A stretch of 64,000 bases of DNA from positions 1 to 64,000 of the forward strand of contig MGXZ01000013.1 in the NCBI GenBank assembly GCA_001802455.1. Direction: 5' to 3'. The translations under genes and the position numbers were made by a program. The number at the start of each line of letters is the position of its first letter. Position 1 is the stretch's first letter. The stretch is from Gammaproteobacteria bacterium RIFCSPHIGHO2_12_FULL_39_24. Lineage in GTDB: Bacteria; Pseudomonadota; Gammaproteobacteria; Coxiellales; Coxiellaceae. The notes beneath the pieces were generated by a model, which saw only the letters and a program-made list of their open reading frames with translations, searched no databases and was not told where the DNA came from. Of this stretch, positions 48,839-58,131 are shown piece by piece.

Positions 48839-49482
48839 TGCACCGCTTCAGATTCAACAATGCCATATCGAATAGCCAACAAAGTTAATGCTACATCGTT
48901 AGTTACTTTGAGTTTTCTGAAAATACGATAACGATAACTATTCACCGTTTTTGCACTCAAATGCAAACTTTCTGCTATCGTTTGCACACTCGTGCCACGC
49001 GTGATCATCATCATCACTTGCAATTCACGCTCAGATAACAAATCAAAAGGGGAAGGCTCTTTATCAGTGACATGACGAAACGCCAAACGATTGGCAATTT
49101 CCGTGCTGATATAACGCTGACCCGCATAAATAGCACGAATCGCGCGCACCATTTCATCCATCGATGCCCCTTTCGTAATATAACCCGCCGCTCCTGCTTG
49201 TAATAAACGCGCAGGATATAAATCATTGTCACAAATGGTGAGAATTAATACTTTGATATCAGGATCAACACGTAATAATTTTCGAGTTGCTTCGAAACCG
49301 CCAATGCCGGGCATTTTGACATCCATGAGAACTACATGCGGATGTGATTTGCGTGCAAGCTTTACCGCTTCTTCGCCACTACTTGCCTCACCAATGACTT
49401 TAATCCCAGAAACATCATCCAGAATTTTTTTGATTCCAGAACGAACCAAATCATGATCGTCGACCAATAATACATTTATCAT
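48832..49482 (-). CDS. uvrY: NarL/FixJ-type response regulator (UvrY/GacA/LetA-like)
   Basis: 'MINVLLVDDHDLVRSGIKKIL', LuxR HTH 'LSERELQVMMMITRGTSVQTIAESLHLSAKTVNSYRYRIFRKL'; start at about 49482; adjacent to uvrC as in gammaproteobacteria. Confidence 0.95.
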   Translation of the reverse strand: MINVLLVDDHDLVRSGIKKILDDVSGIKVIGEASSGEEAVKLARKSHPHVVLMDVKMPGIGGFEATRKLLRVDPDIKVLILTICDNDLYPARLLQAGAAGYITKGASMDEMVRAIRAIYAGQRYISTEIANRLAFRHVTDKEPSPFDLLSERELQVMMMITRGTSVQTIAESLHLSAKTVNSYRYRIFRKLKVTNDVALTLLAIRYGIVESEAVQV

Positions 49483-49505
49483 GGTACATCCCGTCACTGG
49501 TGTCT

Positions 49506-49594
49506 TGGCGGAGAGACAGGGATTCGAACCCTGGGAGGGAGTTACCCTCAACGGTTTTCAAGACCGCCGCATTAAACCACTCTGCCATCTCTCC
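49506..49594 (-). tRNA. tRNA-Ser (anticodon UGA)
   Basis: reverse complement GGAGAGATGGCAGAGTGG...CGGTCTTGAAAACCG...GGTTCGAATCCCTGTCTCTCCGCCA; long variable arm, CCA encoded. Confidence 0.96.
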
Positions 49595-49696
49595 GTATTT
49601 TTTACTATCGAATTACGCGTAATCATACGATGACATAGTGTTAGTGTCACTTATTTTTTGTTACAATCTGCGTAGTTTTAATTATGGGGGGTTTTT

Positions 49697-50398
49697 ATGC
49701 CTTTTGGTATTCGTCCGCAAAGTGGTTCAACTGTTACAGCAAGCAGATCAACTTATCAATCTGAAATTGCACGGCACAGTGTATTACGCAACACCTATTT
49801 TTTATTGAGTCTGACATTGTTGTTCAGCGCTGCGATGGCAGTTGTTTCATTAAAAACAGGTGCGCAGCAATTAAACTTTATTGTGTTGCTGGTCGGCATG
49901 TTCGGTTTGTTATTTTTAACCATGTGGTTACGCAACAGTGTTTGGGGGGTGGTCTCCACTTTTGCTTTCACTGGTTTTATGGGTTATACACTCGGACCCA
50001 TTCTCAATATGTACTTAACCGAATTTACCAATGGCTCACAACTGATTTTCACCTCATTGGGTGCAACCGGTGTTATTTTTATCGCACTATCTGGCTATGT
50101 GCTCACCACCAAAAAAGATTTTAGTTTTCTGGGTGGATTTTTATTTATTGCTTTGTTGGGTGGAATTCTACTGAGCTTTGCCGGTATCCTATTCCATTTG
50201 CCAATGATGCAAATCGCTATGTCAGGCGCTTTCGTTTTGATTTTCTCTGGCTACATTCTGTACAACACCAGTCAAATTATTAATAACGGTGAAACTAACT
50301 ATGTTATGGCCACCATTAGCCTTTATCTGGATATTTTGAACTTATTCCTAGCCTTGCTTCGAATCTTGAGCTACTTCGCTGGTAACAGAAACAACTAA
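49697..50398 (+). CDS. Bax inhibitor-1/YccA family membrane protein
   Basis: 7-TM, 'NTYFLLSLTLLFSAAMAVVSL', 'SLYLDILNLFLALLRIL'. Confidence 0.95.
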   Translation: MPFGIRPQSGSTVTASRSTYQSEIARHSVLRNTYFLLSLTLLFSAAMAVVSLKTGAQQLNFIVLLVGMFGLLFLTMWLRNSVWGVVSTFAFTGFMGYTLGPILNMYLTEFTNGSQLIFTSLGATGVIFIALSGYVLTTKKDFSFLGGFLFIALLGGILLSFAGILFHLPMMQIAMSGAFVLIFSGYILYNTSQIINNGETNYVMATISLYLDILNLFLALLRILSYFAGNRNN

Positions 50399-50433
50399 AT
50401 GTACATCTAACACACTGAATCATTAGGATTAAT

Positions 50434-50463
50434 AAAAAAATCACCCTTTTTTGGTGATTTTTT
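50434..50463. terminator. bidirectional rho-independent terminator
   Basis: AAAAAATCACC-CTTTTTT-GGTGATTTTTT. Confidence 0.9.
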
Positions 50464-50531
50464 CTGGAAAGTTTGCCCTAATTCCCGTATATTGAGACTC
50501 AGTTTAGTCATGATATACGAGGAAAATAGAA

Positions 50532-51269
50532 TTGAAATTCAATAAGTTATTCAGCATTTTGGTTTCGGCTGTGATAGGGAGTCTTCTTTGTCTAGTTCTT
50601 TTCTCATTGCCAACACTTGCTAACGCCAACCTTTCAACAACCACTCCAAAATCCGTTGATGGCATCCCTCCAAAGGCGCTGAAATTAGCGATTAATGGCT
50701 ATCGATGGGCGTTGAAACACCACCAAGTAGCTAACCCTGCTATTCTGACGGTTGTTGACTTCAATAAACCCTCTTATGAAAAACGCATGTGGGTTATCGA
50801 TATCAACCATGCGAAAGTATTAATGAAAATGCATGTGGCGCAAGGAAAAAATTCGGGCGCTGTTTATGCAACACATTTTTCCAATCAACCCGGCTCATTA
50901 GAATCATCACCCGGTATTTTCACCACACAAAATGTCTATGATGGTGAACATGGAGAATCATTGCGCGTGAACGGTCTTGAAAAAGGCATTAATAGCAACG
51001 CGCTTGATCGTGCAGTTGTCATTCATCCGGCAGCGTATGTCACACCCAGCTTTATCAAACAAAATGGTTACGCTGGCAGAAGTTGGGGTTGCTTTGCAGT
51101 CAATCCAGCGAATGCAGACAAACTCATTCATACCGTTAAAGGGGGATCGGTGATATTTGCTTATGCTAATCCAGAAAAAAGCGATCCACGTGTTGCGCAT
51201 GAATTATCAGCGCAAGGTGAAAAACTATATAACAAAATCATGCACAGAACATCGAGCTGGTTCGCTTAG
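50532..51269 (+). CDS. murein L,D-transpeptidase catalytic-domain family protein, exported
   Basis: signal peptide; 'VVIHPAAYVTPSFIKQNGYAGRSWGCFAVNPANADKLI'. Confidence 0.85.
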   Translation: MKFNKLFSILVSAVIGSLLCLVLFSLPTLANANLSTTTPKSVDGIPPKALKLAINGYRWALKHHQVANPAILTVVDFNKPSYEKRMWVIDINHAKVLMKMHVAQGKNSGAVYATHFSNQPGSLESSPGIFTTQNVYDGEHGESLRVNGLEKGINSNALDRAVVIHPAAYVTPSFIKQNGYAGRSWGCFAVNPANADKLIHTVKGGSVIFAYANPEKSDPRVAHELSAQGEKLYNKIMHRTSSWFA

Positions 51270-52534
51270 ATTGTCGTACTACCCATATATTTCTGCAACG
51301 CAGTGGGTATGTGAATCATGCCATCTGCATCTTGATAATTTTCCATAATAGCAACCAATGCACGCCCAACAGCAACACCGGAACCATTTAACGTATGCAC
51401 ATAGTCAGGTTTATTGGTTTCTGCTGAACGGTAACGCGCCATCATGCGTCGCGCTTGAAATGCTTCGCAATTACTGACAGATGAAATTTCGCGATATTTA
51501 TTTTGACTTGGCAGCCACACTTCCAAATCATACGTTTTTGCGGAACCAAAACCAGTATCAGCAGAACACAACAAAATAACCCGGTAGGGCAATTCTAATA
51601 ATTGCAACACTTTTTCAGCCTGTTTGGTCATTTCTTCTAATGCGTCATATGATTTTTCGGGTGATACAATTTGCACCATCTCTACTTTTTGAAATTGATG
51701 TTGACGAATCATGCCGCGCGTATCTTTTCCATACGATCCTGCTTCACTGCGAAAACACGGTGAATGTGCAACTAATTTTAACGGTAATTGATTGGCTTCA
51801 ATAATTTGATCGCGTACCACATTAGTCAGCGCTACTTCTGCGGTTGAAATAAGCGCAAAATCATATTCACCTTTAATCCAAAATAAATCATCTGAAAATT
51901 TAGGTAATTGACCCGTGCCATAAAATGCTTTTGAGTGCGCTAAAAGCGGCACAACCATTTCTGTGTAACCATGTTGATCGACATGCAAATCCAGCATTAA
52001 CTCTGCCAACGCACGCTGCAACTTCGCCAATTTTCCGCGTAAAATAACAAAACGACTGCCTGACATTTTCGATGCTGCTTCAAAATCCATTTGATGATCA
52101 CGCAATCCCAAATCAACGTGATCTTGTGGTGTGAAATTAAATTTTTTCGGCTCACCCCATTTACGCACTTCCACATTATCATTTTCAGATTTGCCATTAG
52201 GAACAGAATGGTGTAATAAATTCGGAATGCCTAATTGAAAATCCGTTAATTTTTTTTGTAATGCGTCGAGCGCCATTTCGGATTGTTTTAATGAATCACC
52301 CACCTGTTGATTTTCCGATAATAACGCCGCGACATCTTCGCCTTTTGATTTTGCCATCCCAACTTGTTTTGCAAATTGATTGCGCTTCGCCTGTAATTCC
52401 TGCGTTTTATCTTGCAAGGATTTGCGTTCTGCTTCGAGTGATTTATATATGGCGATATCAATATCGACATTATGACGTTTTGCTTCACGTGCAATGCTGT
52501 CTGGATCGTGGCGTAATAATTTTGGGTCGATCAT
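51266..52534 (-). CDS. serS: seryl-tRNA synthetase
   Basis: 'MIDPKLLRHDPDSIA', 'FRSEAGSYGKDTRGMIRQHQFQKVEMV'. Confidence 0.98.
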   Translation of the reverse strand: MIDPKLLRHDPDSIAREAKRHNVDIDIAIYKSLEAERKSLQDKTQELQAKRNQFAKQVGMAKSKGEDVAALLSENQQVGDSLKQSEMALDALQKKLTDFQLGIPNLLHHSVPNGKSENDNVEVRKWGEPKKFNFTPQDHVDLGLRDHQMDFEAASKMSGSRFVILRGKLAKLQRALAELMLDLHVDQHGYTEMVVPLLAHSKAFYGTGQLPKFSDDLFWIKGEYDFALISTAEVALTNVVRDQIIEANQLPLKLVAHSPCFRSEAGSYGKDTRGMIRQHQFQKVEMVQIVSPEKSYDALEEMTKQAEKVLQLLELPYRVILLCSADTGFGSAKTYDLEVWLPSQNKYREISSVSNCEAFQARRMMARYRSAETNKPDYVHTLNGSGVAVGRALVAIMENYQDADGMIHIPTALQKYMGSTTI

Positions 52535-53460
52535 AATGTACTGCTTACCTCATAAACCGCGCTTTCACTCATCCCCGCCTTCAACCACCGCACACCAGAA
52601 ACGGTATTCAGTGCATTCGGAAATCCCATCCAACGTTCAACACAAAAAAAAGGTTTTTCGGGAATAGTGTACAATTGCAAATATGGAAAATAATCCGAAT
52701 TTTCTATCATATCAATTTTAATGACATCGCCATCTGGAAAAGTCAGTGTCGCTGATTTATTTTTTCCCAACACGCTTAATTGTTCATTAATGTCAGGTGA
52801 TGAAATTGAAATCGGTGTTTTCAAAACAGGTAACTCATCTACAATATCTGTCATCGTATCGTTATACTTTAGTCGACGCGTTGACTCAAAATGCAAGCTC
52901 ACTTTTTCTTTTCCATCATTTTCTGGCGGCGTTAAAAAATACGGATGAAATCCGGCGTAATACGGCATGGCGCGCACGGATTCATTGTTTTTATAAAATT
53001 GATGACACAATAATTTTCCCGGCAACACTTCATATTTTAATCGCACTTCAAAATGAAATGGATAATGCAATAATGTATTTTGATTGTCACGCAAAATCAT
53101 TTCAATAGCATTGCCAGTCACTTCACCCACTGTCCATTTTTCATACCAAGAAAATCCATGAATTTTCAATTCATACTGTTTGCCATCATACAAATACACT
53201 CCATCTTGGTTGTTGCGAGCAATGCGTGCACAAATGGGAAAAAGAAAGGGAACGCCACCCGCCAAATCATTAAGTGTTTTATCCCACGCATAATTATGTT
53301 GAAATAAAATTTCGCGCGAACCATTTTTAAAAGGCAAAACAAGTGATGCAACCCAAGCACCGCGTTCTGGAATAATGATTGCTTGTGTTTTTTGATCTGA
53401 TGCGATAATAGTGTAAGCATCAAGATCATGTAATTTTCTCGGATTTTCCCCCACTCCCAC
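52531..53460 (-). CDS. aldose 1-epimerase family protein
   Basis: 'GVPFLFPICARI', 'KIHGFSWYEKWTV', 'MPYYAGFHPYFLTP'. Confidence 0.9.
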   Translation of the reverse strand: MGVGENPRKLHDLDAYTIIASDQKTQAIIIPERGAWVASLVLPFKNGSREILFQHNYAWDKTLNDLAGGVPFLFPICARIARNNQDGVYLYDGKQYELKIHGFSWYEKWTVGEVTGNAIEMILRDNQNTLLHYPFHFEVRLKYEVLPGKLLCHQFYKNNESVRAMPYYAGFHPYFLTPPENDGKEKVSLHFESTRRLKYNDTMTDIVDELPVLKTPISISSPDINEQLSVLGKNKSATLTFPDGDVIKIDMIENSDYFPYLQLYTIPEKPFFCVERWMGFPNALNTVSGVRWLKAGMSESAVYEVSSTL

Positions 53461-53467
53461 TCCCGCG
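53450..53467. repeat. hexamer tandem repeat at sugar transporter/aldose epimerase junction
   Basis: CCCACT x2, CCCGCG; encodes N-terminal MGVG. Confidence 0.7.
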
Positions 53468-53497
53468 TCTACTAATTACGGATAACAAATAACTTTT

Positions 53498-54937
53498 TTA
53501 TTTTTTCCCCAATTCGCGACTCGGCAACCCACTTCGTAAATTACGCTCAATCTTTTCAAGCGAAACACCCCTGGTTTCCGGCACACGATAATAAACAAAT
53601 ACAATTCCCGCCAAACAAATCAGACCGTACAAAATAAATGTGCCAGATTCATGAAATAATTCAATGAATGATAAAAATGTCAATGACACAATAAAATTAA
53701 ATAACCATTGTAATGATGCAACTAAACTGGTTGCAACTCCACGTACTTTAAGCGGGAAAATTTCAGTAAACAGTAGCCACATAATAGGCCCTAAACCAAT
53801 TGCAAATCCTACGATATAAAAAACCAAACTAAAAAAGGCAAGCCATTTTAACGTGTTTGAATTTCCCAATAAAAAACTCAATCCCAACGAAAACAAACAA
53901 AGCGCCATAATCGACATACCCCAATACAACAATGGTTTTCGACCTACTCGATCAATCAAGGGTAAAGCAATAATCGTCGCGACTACATTCACCGCGCCAA
54001 TTCCCATGGTTGCAAAAATCGCATTCACGTTGCTTGAAAATCCCGCCATTTTAAAAATAGTCGGCGCGTAATAAATAACCGTATTAATTCCGGTGAATTG
54101 TTGAAAAAATCCCAAACCAATTCCAATGATAATGGCAGGTCGCAACCACTGTGTTAATAAAATTTTCCAATTACCAGCTTCATGCAAACTGGCACGAATT
54201 GCCGCTAATTCAGCACGCACATGTCGTGTTTGTCGAATGCGTGAGAGCGTGTGAAATGCTGCGTGTATTTTTCCTTTTGAACACAGCCAGCGCGGACTAT
54301 CAGGTAAAAAAATTAATCCCAAAAATAATAACACCGCGGGAATCACACCCACACCAAACATCCAACGCCAATTTTCTGTATGCGCAAAATACGCATCCAC
54401 AAAATATGAAACAAAAATACCCACTGTCACAGCCAACTGATTAAATGATACCAATGCACCGCGTAAATTCGGTGGCGCTATTTCAGAAATATACAAAGGT
54501 GCTGTAAAAGAAGCGACGCCAATTGCAAATCCTAAAATAATTCTGCTGACGATCAATAGTGGAATACCGCTAGCGAAAGCAGAACCCAACGTACCAACAA
54601 CAAAAATAAGGGCTGCAACCATCAGCATTCTTTTGCGACCAAACTGATCCGCACAATAACCACCAACCGCCGCACCCAACACCGCGCCAATTAATGATGC
54701 AGAAACAACGATTCCATTTGTTAAAGCCGTTAACTGAAAATCGGTTTTAATAAATAAAATCGCGCCAGAAATAACACCGGTATCAAAACCAAATAAAATT
54801 CCACCAATGGCGGCAATGGATGCGATAAAAATGACAAAAAAATTGGTTTTATAATTCGGTAAAATTCCTTCGTGACTGGGTTTAATTTCTTTTTTAATGA
54901 TTCTTTTTATTTTATTTTTCATCTCATTTTCTCCCAC
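53498..54937 (-). CDS. sugar porter family MFS transporter
   Basis: 'GGILFGFDTGVISGAILFI', 'DSPRWLCSKGK', 'PETRGVSLEKIER'. Confidence 0.96.
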   Translation of the reverse strand: MGENEMKNKIKRIIKKEIKPSHEGILPNYKTNFFVIFIASIAAIGGILFGFDTGVISGAILFIKTDFQLTALTNGIVVSASLIGAVLGAAVGGYCADQFGRKRMLMVAALIFVVGTLGSAFASGIPLLIVSRIILGFAIGVASFTAPLYISEIAPPNLRGALVSFNQLAVTVGIFVSYFVDAYFAHTENWRWMFGVGVIPAVLLFLGLIFLPDSPRWLCSKGKIHAAFHTLSRIRQTRHVRAELAAIRASLHEAGNWKILLTQWLRPAIIIGIGLGFFQQFTGINTVIYYAPTIFKMAGFSSNVNAIFATMGIGAVNVVATIIALPLIDRVGRKPLLYWGMSIMALCLFSLGLSFLLGNSNTLKWLAFFSLVFYIVGFAIGLGPIMWLLFTEIFPLKVRGVATSLVASLQWLFNFIVSLTFLSFIELFHESGTFILYGLICLAGIVFVYYRVPETRGVSLEKIERNLRSGLPSRELGKK

Positions 54938-56041
54938 TCACACCGAAAACTGCAACACACTTTTAAAAACATTCTCTGCAGGTGGTTTCAACAACAATGC
55001 TTCAAATTGTTCAACAGGAAAACGCATTATCAATGGCTGATCAAAATGATGCAGCAGTTCCGACAACGCATCCAAATTTTTAATCGCACTTTTAAAATCG
55101 ACATAGCCAGCATTCACCGATCCCACAATATTCTGATTTTTTAAAACGATATTGCGCATCATCGTTCCTGCATTCACATCAATGGTTTCTTTGCGCCCCG
55201 GAATACCTGTCCATACAAAAATACCATTAAATCCAAGTGAATCAACTAATTGAAATGCCAGTGTAGATGCACCGGATCCATCAAAAATAACATCTACATT
55301 TCCATCAATTATGTTATTTAATTTTTTGATATTATTTGTTTTTGCGGAAATGTACTGGGCACCCAATGCGGTTGCAATGGTGGCACGAAAATCAGTTTCT
55401 GCCTCGAGCGAGTACACAAATAATTTAAATTCTTGTGTGCCAAATACTAACGCTGCCAGTAAACCAACCGGCCCCGCGCCAATCACTAATGCACGATGCG
55501 TCTCATTACCAATTTTTCCCCATGGCAATCTTTTTTGAATCGCATGAATTTCACGCACCGATTTTTCCGCAATAGTTAACGGTTCTGTTAATACGCCGAT
55601 ACCTAACAAATGCTTTGGAACACGCAACATAAATTTTTGTTCATCTACTACATATTCCGTCATAAAACCATGCAACCCATTAATGCCACGCTCCTTGAAA
55701 TCACCGGTGTAACAAAAATCTTGTTGTCCTGCTCTGCACGCAATGCAACTTTTATGATGACAAGGACGACGCACCATCGTCACTACCAAATCACCCACGT
55801 TAAAATCCGTCACAGCAGAACCCACGTCAACCACACGACCCAGTGATTCATGACCTAAAATTAAATAATCACATCCTGCTGGCGGTGTACCATATTTGAA
55901 ATCACAAATTTCACGATCCGTTCCACAAATTCCCACATCCAGTATTTTTATTTTTACTTCTGTTGGTTTTTCAATGCATGGCTCAGGATGTTCAATCAAT
56001 TTCACTTTTTTTTCTTTTGGAAATACAGCAATAGCTTTCAT
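54938..56041 (-). CDS. glucose 1-dehydrogenase-like zinc alcohol dehydrogenase
   Basis: 'GICGTDREICDFKYGTPPAGCDYLILGHESLGRVVDVG', catalytic Cys cluster 'CHHKSCIACRAGQQDFCYTGDF'. Confidence 0.88.
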   Translation of the reverse strand: MKAIAVFPKEKKVKLIEHPEPCIEKPTEVKIKILDVGICGTDREICDFKYGTPPAGCDYLILGHESLGRVVDVGSAVTDFNVGDLVVTMVRRPCHHKSCIACRAGQQDFCYTGDFKERGINGLHGFMTEYVVDEQKFMLRVPKHLLGIGVLTEPLTIAEKSVREIHAIQKRLPWGKIGNETHRALVIGAGPVGLLAALVFGTQEFKLFVYSLEAETDFRATIATALGAQYISAKTNNIKKLNNIIDGNVDVIFDGSGASTLAFQLVDSLGFNGIFVWTGIPGRKETIDVNAGTMMRNIVLKNQNIVGSVNAGYVDFKSAIKNLDALSELLHHFDQPLIMRFPVEQFEALLLKPPAENVFKSVLQFSV

Positions 56042-56934
56042 TACATTTTTTCCTCTAAAAATAAGGGTTCTGGAACACCAGGCGCATCACAGTGAAGCGC
56101 AAACACATTTCCAGCCAATGGTTGCTGTTGATGTTCACTGAACGATACATCTCGTTTTGCGCTCGTGATCAATAATGTTTTTAAATCCGTACCACCAAAA
56201 CAACAACTCGTCGGTGACTGTGTTGGCATGGTAATAACACGATCCACTGAACCATCTGGACAGTAACGCGTTATTCGCCAACCATTAAAATGTGCACTCC
56301 AAATACATCCTTCACTGTCTATCGTCATACCATCCGGATATCCCGCATCATCTGCGATTTTTGCAAAAATTTTTTGATTGTGAATCACACTCTCATCACG
56401 ATCAAATTCATATCGATAAATAATTCTTCTGGGTGAATCAGCAATATAAAAATAGTTTGAATCCAAACTACTAATCAAACCATTCGACACAATATAATTG
56501 TCAGCGCACGTTATTAATTTATTATTTTGTAATCGATAAATTTTTCCAGTGGGATTTTTTTCAGTAATATCTTTTGTGCCAATCCAAAATCGACCCTGCC
56601 GATCACAATGTCCATCATTAAACATCGTGTTTTCTGCTTCTGTTTCAGATAATGTTGTTACAGCGGGTATGATTTCACTTTGTTGAATTGAAGCGGTAAA
56701 AAATGCAATCTCAGAGCGTAACGCAATCAACAAACCACCATTACGATTTGGCACGATACACGTAATTTCGCTCGGCATTCTCCATAATTGATGTTGTTGT
56801 GTTTCAAGATCGAGTCGATGCAATTCACATTGTAAAATATCAACCCAATACAAAACATTTTCAAGCGGATGCCAAATAGGACCTTCACCTAAAATACAGG
56901 ATGAATTATAAATACTATTAACATTGTATTTCAT
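56041..56934 (-). CDS. SMP-30/gluconolactonase family protein
   Basis: 'LGEGPIWHPLENVLYWVDI', 'MFNDGHCDRQGRFWIGT', 'GYPDGMTIDSEGCIWSAHFNGWRITRY'. Confidence 0.93.
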   Translation of the reverse strand: MKYNVNSIYNSSCILGEGPIWHPLENVLYWVDILQCELHRLDLETQQHQLWRMPSEITCIVPNRNGGLLIALRSEIAFFTASIQQSEIIPAVTTLSETEAENTMFNDGHCDRQGRFWIGTKDITEKNPTGKIYRLQNNKLITCADNYIVSNGLISSLDSNYFYIADSPRRIIYRYEFDRDESVIHNQKIFAKIADDAGYPDGMTIDSEGCIWSAHFNGWRITRYCPDGSVDRVITMPTQSPTSCCFGGTDLKTLLITSAKRDVSFSEHQQQPLAGNVFALHCDAPGVPEPLFLEEKM

Positions 56935-57929
56935 TAGTCTTCTTTTGAATGAATTAATTTTGCTGGATCTTGTAAATTATAATAATATCCACCGACTCGA
57001 CCACGATATCGCTCATCTTGAGACACTTGTGAATGACCATAAGCATGGCCACCAAAACCGTGTCGAATCATTGCAATGCCTTTTGCTGATGTATGCGCGC
57101 CATCACGTGATGCAATTAAATTCATCACTGCCTGCGCAATCACGGGTGTTGACACTTCCATATGCATTGCATCATCTACCAACCAATTGACTTCACCCGT
57201 GTCATCAACATATTCATTTAATTTTGCCACACCTTGATTTTCACGATAACCATCGCGCAATAATTCCATCAACCAACTGCGAATCACTGAGCCATGCGTA
57301 TAAACATCCAACGTCTTTTGTAAATTAATTTTAAGTGGGCAGGCTTCTAACAATGATAATCCTTCACCAATGGCTTCTAACATGCCGTATTCAATTCCGT
57401 TATGCACTAATTTCACAAAGTGACCGGAACCAGGCGGTCCTGCATGCACATAACCGTCTTTCACACACAATTGTTTTAATATGGGTTCAACATGTGAAAC
57501 TTCATTTGCAGTTCCACCTAGCATAAAACATGCACCCGTTTCTGCACCCAACAAACCACCACTGGTTCCTAAATCTAAAAAATGAATTCCTTTTGCTTCG
57601 TATTTTTTATGACGACGAATAGAATCACCCCAATAAGAATTTCCGCCATCAACAACAATGTCTCCTGCTTTTAAAACACCCACCAATTCTTCCATCAAAT
57701 TATCGATAGCCGGTCCAGAGGGAATATAAATAAAAATAATTCGCGGAGATTGTAAATGCTGAATAAAATCTTGATAATTTTTAGCAGGAATCAAACCCGC
57801 TTTAATCAGCGCATCATTCGGGGGATTGCGATCGTACCCTGCTACTTTCATTCCTTTTTTCATCGCTTGAAGCGCCAACCCACCACCCATTCGACCCAAA
57901 CCAATTACACCAAATTCGAGCTGAGACAT
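56934..57929 (-). CDS. gnd: 6-phosphogluconate dehydrogenase (decarboxylating), short GntZ/YqeC-like type
   Basis: 'GVIGLGRMGGGLALQAMKKGMKVAGYDRNP', 'DGGNSYWGDSIRRH', 'GHFVKLVHNGIEYGMLEAIGEGL'. Confidence 0.94.
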   Translation of the reverse strand: MSQLEFGVIGLGRMGGGLALQAMKKGMKVAGYDRNPPNDALIKAGLIPAKNYQDFIQHLQSPRIIFIYIPSGPAIDNLMEELVGVLKAGDIVVDGGNSYWGDSIRRHKKYEAKGIHFLDLGTSGGLLGAETGACFMLGGTANEVSHVEPILKQLCVKDGYVHAGPPGSGHFVKLVHNGIEYGMLEAIGEGLSLLEACPLKINLQKTLDVYTHGSVIRSWLMELLRDGYRENQGVAKLNEYVDDTGEVNWLVDDAMHMEVSTPVIAQAVMNLIASRDGAHTSAKGIAMIRHGFGGHAYGHSQVSQDERYRGRVGGYYYNLQDPAKLIHSKED

Positions 57930-57938
57930 AGACCCTCC

Positions 57939-58014
57939 TTAAAATTAAGGGTTTCACACTTTGAGAAATCTTACATCGCTCGCTTCTTCAGAGTGCTTTT
58001 CTAAAGTGTGAAAC
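57939..58014 (-). promoter_or_regulatory. structured 5' leader of the gnd operon
   Basis: hairpin gtttcacacttt...aaagtgtgaaac (57951-58014) enclosing CGCTCGCTTCTTC; then CCTTAATTTTAAGGAGG with the SD inside a short palindrome. Confidence 0.6.
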
Positions 58015-58131
58015 TTCTGAATATTTGAAATCAGTATATCAGTTATTTTACAAAAATGATGGAGATTTTCTTGGATTCAAGTCAGGTGCGACCGATTCTG
58101 GGCGGGCATGAAACCGCCTATCTTAAGGCGA

